Positions 56,470 through 64,000 of a DNA stretch of 64,000 nucleotides are shown one piece after another (position 1 is the stretch's first letter; each line of letters begins with the position of its first letter). Source of the DNA: Pseudomonas frederiksbergensis (GTDB lineage: Bacteria > Pseudomonadota > Gammaproteobacteria > Pseudomonadales > Pseudomonadaceae); assembly GCF_900105495.1 (NCBI RefSeq), contig NZ_FNTF01000002.1:5200501-5264500 (forward strand), given 5' to 3'. The position numbers and the translations under genes are program-made. Under the pieces are notes generated by a model. That model had not been told where the DNA came from. It was given only the letters and a program-made list of their open reading frames with translations, and searched no databases.

Positions 56470-57018
56470 ATGCCCTGGAAGAATTCCGACTCACGCTACA
56501 GCACCGTATCGATCACGCTGCATTGGTTGATGTTGGTTTTGCTGGCGCTGGTTTACGCCTGCATCGAATTTCGCGGGATCTTTCCAAAAGGCAGTGGCGG
56601 GCGGACGCTGATCACCGAATCGCACTTCATGCTGGGCTTGACGGTGTTTGTGCTGGTTTGGCTGCGTTTGTTTGCTCGCAGCTTGGGCCCGGCACCGCAA
56701 ATCTTCCCGGCCTCGCCTCAGTGGCAGACCATATTGGCCAAACTGATGCACTGGGCGCTGTACATTTTCATGATTGCCATGCCGATTCTGGGCTGGCTGG
56801 TCACCAGCGCAAAAGGTCATCAAGTGATGTTCTACGGCTTCGACCTGCCGCTGCTGATCCCGGAAGACAAGGCGTTGGCCAAGCAGATCGAGGGCTGGCA
56901 TGAACTCGGCGGCACTATCGGTTACTGGCTGATCGGCCTGCATGCCTTGGCGGGGATTTATCACCACTACGTGGTGCGCGATAACACCTTGCTGCGGATG
57001 ATGCCCAAGCGCGGGTGA
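56470..57018 (+). CDS. Cytochrome b561
   Basis: 182 residues, four helices with haem histidines in STVSITLHWLMLVLLALVY, ITESHFMLGLTVFVLVW, KLMHWALYIFMIAMPILGW and GLHALAGIYHHYVVRD. It is a membrane electron carrier between quinone and periplasmic redox partners, similar in layout to but distinct in sequence from the copy at 33283-33828. GAGGA precedes the ATG. It is a single-gene unit; convergent with the next gene. Confidence 0.88.
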   Translation: MPWKNSDSRYSTVSITLHWLMLVLLALVYACIEFRGIFPKGSGGRTLITESHFMLGLTVFVLVWLRLFARSLGPAPQIFPASPQWQTILAKLMHWALYIFMIAMPILGWLVTSAKGHQVMFYGFDLPLLIPEDKALAKQIEGWHELGGTIGYWLIGLHALAGIYHHYVVRDNTLLRMMPKRG

Positions 57019-57028
57019 TTTCCGTCGT

Positions 57029-57946
57029 TCACTGGAAACCCCGGCGGCCCTGCAAACCGCCGGTATGAATGAAGATCAGGCGCGTGCCGCTTGCGAATCT
57101 TCCCGCTTCTGCTTGCAGCTTGAGCGCCAACAGGGCTTTGCCGGTGTACAGCGGTTCGAGGGGAACGCCGCTGGCCTGTTCGGTCTGATCGATGAATTCG
57201 AGTAACAGCGGATCGACTTTGGCAAAGCCGCCACGACTGGCGTCGAAGCACTCATAAGCACGATCCGGCAAACCCGCTTCTTGCATAACTGATTCGACCT
57301 GCTGCGCAACGCCGTGATCGTCGGGCACCGCCAATGCGCCATATACCGGGTGCTCGCCCGCCTCGGCCAGCACCACACCGGCCAGGGTGGTCCCCGTTCC
57401 GCAGGCCAGCCACCAGCCGTCGTAGTCGCTCCAGCCCAGACCCTTCAGCTGCTCGCTGACCATTGCCCTCAACTGCACGCAGCCCTTGGCTCCCGGCAAA
57501 CCGCCGCCACCTTCCGGCACCGGATGCAGACCGGGATACTGCGCCTGCCATGGCAACCAGAAACCCGGCTCGTGCCGCGCTCGATAACCGCCATAACCCA
57601 GCCAATGCAACTGCATGCCGAATGCCTGCAAGTCTTTCACCGTCGGCGTTTCTTGCGGATGACCGCGCAACAGGCCAACGGTGCGGAAATCAAAACGCTG
57701 ACCCGCCGCGGCCAGTGCATGCAGATGATTGGAGTGGGCACCGCCCAGACTGATGATGCCTTTGGCACCGATCCGGTCAGCGGCTTTCAGGTGTTCGATG
57801 AGTTTGAACCACTTGTTGCCACTGATCAGTGGGTCGATCTGGTCGAGGCGCAGGATCGCAACTTCGATGCCAGCGTTGGTCAGCCAATCGAGATGAAAGG
57901 GCTCGAGGGGGGCCTGGGGTAGCCAATCGGTTGGCGGGAGAAGCAT
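57029..57946 (-). CDS. D-cysteine desulfhydrase / ACC-deaminase family PLP enzyme
   Basis: 305 residues: the PLP lysine sits in DPLISGNKWFKLIEHL (Lys45), with ISLGGAHSNHLHALAAAGQ and the phosphate loop WWLACGTGTTLAGVV. This fold-type II family includes D-cysteine desulfhydrase and 1-aminocyclopropane-1-carboxylate deaminase; which activity applies is not clear from these residues. The start at 57946 (MLLPPTDW) has GGAG about 9 bases upstream. The triple-hairpin repeat lies just upstream. Confidence 0.85.
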   Translation of the reverse strand: MLLPPTDWLPQAPLEPFHLDWLTNAGIEVAILRLDQIDPLISGNKWFKLIEHLKAADRIGAKGIISLGGAHSNHLHALAAAGQRFDFRTVGLLRGHPQETPTVKDLQAFGMQLHWLGYGGYRARHEPGFWLPWQAQYPGLHPVPEGGGGLPGAKGCVQLRAMVSEQLKGLGWSDYDGWWLACGTGTTLAGVVLAEAGEHPVYGALAVPDDHGVAQQVESVMQEAGLPDRAYECFDASRGGFAKVDPLLLEFIDQTEQASGVPLEPLYTGKALLALKLQAEAGRFASGTRLIFIHTGGLQGRRGFQ

Positions 57947-57998
57947 CGATACCGGCTCCGGATGAGGAGCCGGCATCTTAACAGCCGTTGTGGAGATT

Positions 57999-58105
57999 GA
58001 TCGTTCCCACGCTCTGCGTGGGAATGCAGCTCGGGACGCTCCGCGTCCCTAAAGCGGACGCGGAGCGTCCATTGAGGCATTCCCACGCAGAGCGTGGGAA
58101 CGATC
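57999..58105. repeat. ~105-bp triple-hairpin repeat, copy 4
   Basis: GATCGTTCCCACGCTCTGCG...CGCAGAGCGTGGGAACGATC with an inner GGGACGCTCCGCGTCCC hairpin; ends 4 bp before the fadH stop on the minus strand. Confidence 0.9.
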
Positions 58106-58109
58106 CACG

Positions 58110-60170
<2,061 letters not shown>

Positions 60171-60358
60171 TCACGGAAAAAGTGCAGGAGCTCTACGGCC
60201 CCCGTCAGTCATGTTGAACAGACTAAGAGTCGCACCGCTGTCACTCAATGACCGTAACTGACAACTTATTGATCCAAATGTGCAGCGCCCCTTGGCAAGC
60301 GCCGGTATGCGCCCTACCCTAGTCGCGAATCCTGCACACGGCCGTTGACTGTTTCCCC

Positions 60359-61489
60359 ATGCGCAAACTTCTGTACCTGACCTTCTCCATGGCATTGATT
60401 GCCGCCCTTACGACCTACGCCATGTGGGCCGCGGACCGTCCGGTGGGTCATTACCTGTCGGACCTGCGCATCAACCTCGCGGTCGACCAAGGCACACCCG
60501 CCGATCGCGGCAACCTGCTGGGCATCCAGCCCGAGCTGTTTCCCACCGACTATCAAAGCCCCGAGCGCCTGCACCGCAAGCTGGCGGCTTATTTGCAAAA
60601 GGCCCAGGACCAGGGCCTGCTGAATGAAAAAACCATCGTCGTCCTGCCCGAACATGTCGGCACCTGGTTGATGGTCAGCGGCGAGAAAGATGAGCTGTAC
60701 CAGGCCGCCACGCTCAAGGAAGCCATGAACTGGCTGGCGGTCAGCAACCCACTGAAGTTCCTCCGCGCACTGATCAGCGCCGAGGGCGACAAACGTCTGG
60801 ACGACGCGCACCTGCGCATGAAGGCCAAAGGCATGGCCAAGGACTACCAGGCACTGTTTGGTGGACTGGCGAAAGAATTCCACGTGACGTTGGTGGCGGG
60901 TTCTATCGTGCTACCTGAGCCCAGCATCATCGACGGCACCCTGAAAATCGGCCGCGGCGCGTTGTACAACAGCAGCGTGGTATTCGGTCGCGATGGCTTG
61001 CCGATCGGCCAACCCCAGCGCCAGATGCACCCGATTTTCGATGAGCATGAAGTCATTGCCGCCAATGGCGAGCATACGCTCAACGTCGTCGATACCCCGG
61101 CCGGACGCCTGGGCGTGCTGATCGGCAGCGACAGCTGGTATCCGGACAACTACCGCAAGCTCGACCGCCAGGGTGCGCAGTTCGTCGCAGTCCCGGCGTT
61201 TGTGCTCGGGCGCGGCACCTGGGACCAACCGTGGCGCGGTTACAAGGGGCTGTCGACGCCTGGCTCGGTCAGTCTCAAGGCCGGCGAACTCAGCGAAGGA
61301 CAAGCCTGGCATCGCCTGACACTCACCGCTCAACCGCCCAGCAGCCAGGCAATCGCCGGCATGAGCGTGTTCCTGCGCGGTCAGTTCTGGGATCAGGGCA
61401 GCGCCGGTCAAAGTTTTCTCAGCAGCAATGGGCAGCAGTTCGTCGACGGCAATGCCCGTGGCGCGCGTTTGCTGAACCTCTGGTTGTAA
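60359..61489 (+). CDS. Nitrilase-fold protein lacking the catalytic Cys and Lys
   Basis: 376 residues: one N-terminal membrane helix/signal (LLYLTFSMALIAALTTYAMWAA), then a carbon-nitrogen hydrolase fold. The catalytic Glu is kept (VVLPEHVG, Glu98), but the Cys position reads GVLIGSDSWYPDNY (Gly256) and the Lys position reads QPQRQMHPIFDE (Gln). Two of three catalytic residues are therefore missing, so it is probably not an amidase. Its position just 3 bp before an AraC gene suggests a sensor or binding role (inference). It could instead be a Lnt-like structural protein. Confidence 0.75.
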   Translation: MRKLLYLTFSMALIAALTTYAMWAADRPVGHYLSDLRINLAVDQGTPADRGNLLGIQPELFPTDYQSPERLHRKLAAYLQKAQDQGLLNEKTIVVLPEHVGTWLMVSGEKDELYQAATLKEAMNWLAVSNPLKFLRALISAEGDKRLDDAHLRMKAKGMAKDYQALFGGLAKEFHVTLVAGSIVLPEPSIIDGTLKIGRGALYNSSVVFGRDGLPIGQPQRQMHPIFDEHEVIAANGEHTLNVVDTPAGRLGVLIGSDSWYPDNYRKLDRQGAQFVAVPAFVLGRGTWDQPWRGYKGLSTPGSVSLKAGELSEGQAWHRLTLTAQPPSSQAIAGMSVFLRGQFWDQGSAGQSFLSSNGQQFVDGNARGARLLNLWL

Positions 61490-61492
61490 CCG

Positions 61493-62533
61493 ATGAAACC
61501 GTTGCCGATGCGCCTCGGCGATCTGTCGGTGGGCTTTGTTCATAGCCTGGCCGACGCCGTGCGCAGCCATGGCGTGGACCCTCAGCCGCTGCTCGAACAA
61601 TACGGCCTCGACGCCGCGCGCCTCAGCGAAGCGGGGGCTCGGCTCTCGATCCCGCGTTACATGCGCCTGGGCCACAGCGCCATACAACTGACCGACGACC
61701 CGGCACTCGGTTTGCGCATGGGCCAGCTCAGTCGCCTGAGCCAGGTCGGCCTGGCCGGGGTCACGGCCGCTCAGGCGCCGACGGTACGTGAAGCCGCGCG
61801 CTGCCTGATTCGCTTCGAAGCCTTATATGGCTCCAACTATCGCGGTCAATCGAGCTTTCACGAAGACGCCCAAGGTGCATGGCTGCGGTTTTACTCCATC
61901 AGCCCCTACAACGCCTATAACCGCTTCGTGGTGGACTCGATCATCGCTGGCTGGTTGCAGCAATTGTCCAGCGTCAGCCCTGCCCCATTGCGGGCCGAAC
62001 GTATCGAGATCGAGTTTGAAGAGCCGGATTACCGAACGGCGTATGAAGTGCTGGGCGACTGCCCGATCCAGTTTGGCTGCGAGCACAATCAACTGCGCTT
62101 GAGCCTTGCCAGCCTCGCCCAGCGCAACCCGGAACACTGCCCGAGCACCTGGCGACACTTGCTGCAACTGTGTGAGCGAGAACTGGAACAACTGACACGC
62201 ACCCGCAGCCTGCGTGAACGCATCACTCAGTTACTGGGGCCATTGCTCAATGGTGGCCGGGAACCCGACCTGGAAGAAGTGGCGGCACGCCTGAAACTGC
62301 CAACCTGGACCTTGCGCCGCAAACTCGCCGAGGAAGGCACGCAATTTCGCGCGATCCTCAATGACACGCGTCGCGACCTGGCCATGACCTACATCCGCGA
62401 TACCGAACTGGCGTTCGGAGAAATCGCCTACCTGCTGGGCTTTGCCTCGGCCGAAGCCTTTCAACGGGCCTTCAAACGCTGGAGCGGTCAGACTCCCGGC
62501 GAGTTTCGCCGCAGTCATCGCCAATCCGCTTGA
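61493..62533 (+). CDS. AraC-family transcriptional regulator
   Basis: 346 residues: an Arabinose-binding-type N-terminal domain of the PA0248-like group (RYMRLGHSAIQLTDDPALGLRMGQ) and a C-terminal AraC HTH pair (EEVAARLKLPTWTLRRKLAEEGTQF, AFGEIAYLLGFASAEAFQRAFKRWSGQTPGEFR). It follows the nitrilase-like gene by 3 bp, so they are coupled. Target unknown; divergent fadH is a possible one since related regulators respond to fatty acids or carnitine. Confidence 0.87.
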   Translation: MKPLPMRLGDLSVGFVHSLADAVRSHGVDPQPLLEQYGLDAARLSEAGARLSIPRYMRLGHSAIQLTDDPALGLRMGQLSRLSQVGLAGVTAAQAPTVREAARCLIRFEALYGSNYRGQSSFHEDAQGAWLRFYSISPYNAYNRFVVDSIIAGWLQQLSSVSPAPLRAERIEIEFEEPDYRTAYEVLGDCPIQFGCEHNQLRLSLASLAQRNPEHCPSTWRHLLQLCERELEQLTRTRSLRERITQLLGPLLNGGREPDLEEVAARLKLPTWTLRRKLAEEGTQFRAILNDTRRDLAMTYIRDTELAFGEIAYLLGFASAEAFQRAFKRWSGQTPGEFRRSHRQSA

Positions 62534-62536
62534 CGC

Positions 62537-62623
62537 TTATAGCTCGGTAGCGTCTTCGGCCGGTTCCAGCGGGTCCAGTTCAAACGCCTGATACTCGAGC
62601 AGCTCTTCTTGATACTCATCCAT
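62537..62623 (-). CDS. 28-residue acidic peptide gene
   Basis: ATG at 62623, MDEYQEELLEYQAFELDPLEPAEDATEL, stop at 62537-62539. It has GGGAG seven bases upstream, strongly acidic composition (11 Asp/Glu of 28) and codons typical of the host. It is convergent with the AraC gene (stops 3 bp apart) and overlooked because of its length. It may be a conserved Pseudomonas small protein; function unknown. Confidence 0.7.
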   Translation of the reverse strand: MDEYQEELLEYQAFELDPLEPAEDATEL

Positions 62624-62882
62624 TTTGAATCTCCCACGGCTCGTTGAAAAAACGCCTGAATAAATGACCAGCGCCCCGAGCATAAAGTGCCCACGTGAAA
62701 GAAAAATGACGCAGGCACGCCGCCCAGCGGCTACTTAATAAAACGTAGCAGGCGGTCAGGAATTTATCACAGGATTTTTTCGATACAGGCTGTAGGACAA
62801 CGGCCTGGTTGACGCGGATCAATTTAACAGCGCACTACGGGAGCGGATTTGTCTGAACCGGTCCCGCAGCGTCAGAGCACGA

Positions 62883-63710
62883 TTACTGGCCTGAAACAGG
62901 AATGGCCGAAATAGGCTCGGTGGGTGGCGGCAGGCTTGATTCGGGCGGCGGAGTGACCGTTTCCGTGGTCGATGCCGGCTCGGCGTTGTCGGCCGGAGCA
63001 ATCGGAGCAGCTTCAGGTGGCGGTGCCACAGGCTCAGAGGCTGCTGGAGCAGCTTCAGCAGGCGCCGGCGCGGGTTCTGCCGCAGGTGCCGGGGTCGGCG
63101 CTAACGGAGCCGGTGCGGCCTTGGCTTCAGGCACGCCGAGATCGGGTTTCGGCTTTTCCTGGATGTGCGCGGCTTTTTTCGCTTCCGGCGGCAGGAACAA
63201 TTCGACCAAGGTAAAGAAACGTTCGTAGAACTTGGGTGACGATACGGTTTCGCTGGCAACCTTGACCATCGAGTCGTCGGACGAACCGATCGGCATCGAC
63301 ACAGAACCCAGCACGCCCACACCAACGCTGGCGGAGTTGTTGGTCTTCTTCAGCGCATAACGATCCTGCAAGGCGTTGGCGAACATGGTCGCGTGGCGCC
63401 CCTCACTGCCGTCATCGGCACAGACCACACTGAAGCTGATCTCCATGTGGGTCTCGCCGGTCTGCTGGAAGCTTTTGTGTCCGCTGACCAGTTTCGGGTC
63501 CGAGCTGGTGATGATGTAGCCCTGGCTGAGCAACGCCCGACGGGCGGCTTCGCACGTCTGCGCATCAGTCACCGGGTAGCTGCGCGAAAACGTTCCGGAG
63601 TCGTCGAAGTTCTCATGCTCGTAGATAGGGGCTTTCTTCGACGAGCAACCGGCCGCGGCGGCCAGCACCAACGCCAGCCCTGCAACACGCATGGGAATTG
63701 ATTTAAACAT
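62883..63710 (-). CDS. DUF2242-family lipoprotein with proline/alanine-rich tail
   Basis: 275 residues: lipoprotein signal with lipobox LAAAAGCSSKK (Cys ~22), a globular DUF2242 domain (residues ~30-180: YEHENFDDSGTFSRSYPVTDAQTCEAARRALLSQG..., SFSVVCADDGSEGRHATMFANALQD, FYERFFTLVELFLPPEAKKA) and a low-complexity APAPAEAAPA...PPPESSLPPP tail (~185-275) that could span the periplasm. Function unknown. The start MFKSIP has AGGA six bases before. Confidence 0.82.
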   Translation of the reverse strand: MFKSIPMRVAGLALVLAAAAGCSSKKAPIYEHENFDDSGTFSRSYPVTDAQTCEAARRALLSQGYIITSSDPKLVSGHKSFQQTGETHMEISFSVVCADDGSEGRHATMFANALQDRYALKKTNNSASVGVGVLGSVSMPIGSSDDSMVKVASETVSSPKFYERFFTLVELFLPPEAKKAAHIQEKPKPDLGVPEAKAAPAPLAPTPAPAAEPAPAPAEAAPAASEPVAPPPEAAPIAPADNAEPASTTETVTPPPESSLPPPTEPISAIPVSGQ

Positions 63711-63888
63711 TGAACATCCTGAGGAAAACGGTCCGGGGCGTATTGTGCAACAGATCGATGCTTAGCGGAGTATCGATTAGTGTCTTAAAACAGTTACAAG
63801 TCTACTGACTGTCATTTACAGCAAAAAGTCGCACGGTAAATTATTCAGGCGACGGATAACCCGTGCTGCTTTCGTTTCACCCATAAAA

Positions 63889-63911
63889 AACCCCAGCCTT
63901 TCGGCCGGGGT
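63889..63911 (-). terminator. Terminator of the partial right-edge gene
   Basis: ACCCCaGCC-TTTC-GGCCGGGGT hairpin with a run of A that is T on the minus strand. Confidence 0.8.
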
Positions 63912-63940
63912 CTTTGTGTAGCGCAAAACTCAGTCAGGCA

Positions 63941-64000
63941 TCAGAAGCGTTTGATCTCAGCCTGGCTTTCCAGAAGTTTGCGGTAGGCCGCAAAGTCTTG
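63941..64000 (-). CDS. 3' end of an unidentified gene (5' part outside window)
   Basis: Reading in from the right edge gives QDFAAYRKLLESQAEIKRF then a stop at 63941-63943, followed by a terminator. Nineteen codons are too few to name a family. Confidence 0.6.
   Translation of the reverse strand, partial: QDFAAYRKLLESQAEIKRF

Overview
The window looks like a chromosomal segment of a fluorescent-group Pseudomonas (P. fluorescens lineage). It is GC-rich and carries gene sets typical of that genus: cysB, oprI, a tesA/ybbA/ybbP unit, a split liu leucine-catabolism locus, a CrcY-type regulatory RNA, a PrrF-type iron-responsive RNA, and dense REP repeats of the 'GTGGGAGCGAGC..GCTCGCGA' type. I saw no tRNA, rRNA, CRISPR array, transposase or prophage. 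Most genes look intact, and strand switches are frequent.

Layout. 1-8 kb: cysB (its 3' end is cut by the window edge), a universal stress protein, a 5'-nucleotidase, a ketopantoate-reductase-like gene overlapping a thioredoxin-like gene, a PilZ gene, a DAHP synthase, a small GNAT, the lipoprotein OprI and an L,D-transpeptidase. 8-17.7 kb: tesA, divergent from the ybbA/ybbP exporter pair, then greB, DoxX, an MltF-like lytic transglycosylase, tatD and an acyl-CoA dehydrogenase. 17.7-28.7 kb: a LysR gene and the leucine/isovalerate locus. liuR and liuE sit together, followed by a crcY-like RNA behind a sigma-54 promoter, an acyl-CoA synthetase on the other strand, and then liuABCD behind two LiuR-type palindromes. 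28.7-30.3 kb: an S24-type repressor lacking its catalytic serine, a DUF6124-like gene and a prrF-like sRNA with a Fur box. 30.3-36.4 kb: a cytosolic-type M14 carboxypeptidase, a divergent HxlR/MFS pair, and an ECF sigma/anti-sigma pair divergent from an SrpA catalase-cytochrome b561 operon; both sides carry the same ECF promoter motif. 36.5-44.2 kb: an IclR regulator divergent from a polyamine/opine-type ABC transporter operon that also encodes a three-subunit HcnABC/opine-oxidase-like dehydrogenase.

44.3-48.2 kb: a leucine-rich-repeat protein kinase, a YebC/YeeN-family protein and a lone short VgrG. 48.2-55.3 kb: an aminoethylphosphonate (AEP) utilisation region with an amine-oxidase-like flavoprotein, an OPA-type MFS transporter, two LysR regulators, phnW and phnX. 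55.4-56.5 kb: an AT-rich patch with a striking Pro/Val/Lys-repeat plus 'YPDG'-repeat protein. 56.5-64 kb: cytochrome b561, a D-cysteine desulfhydrase/ACC deaminase family gene, fadH, a nitrilase-fold protein lacking its catalytic cysteine paired with an AraC regulator, a 28-residue acidic peptide gene, a DUF2242 lipoprotein and the 3' tail of a gene running off the edge.

The strongest less-obvious signals are the two regulatory RNAs, the mirrored ECF promoters, the repeat-rich orphan protein, the degenerate nitrilase and S24 proteins, and four copies of a ~105-bp triple-hairpin repeat placed directly after genes. All calls are from reading the sequence; no database search was run.
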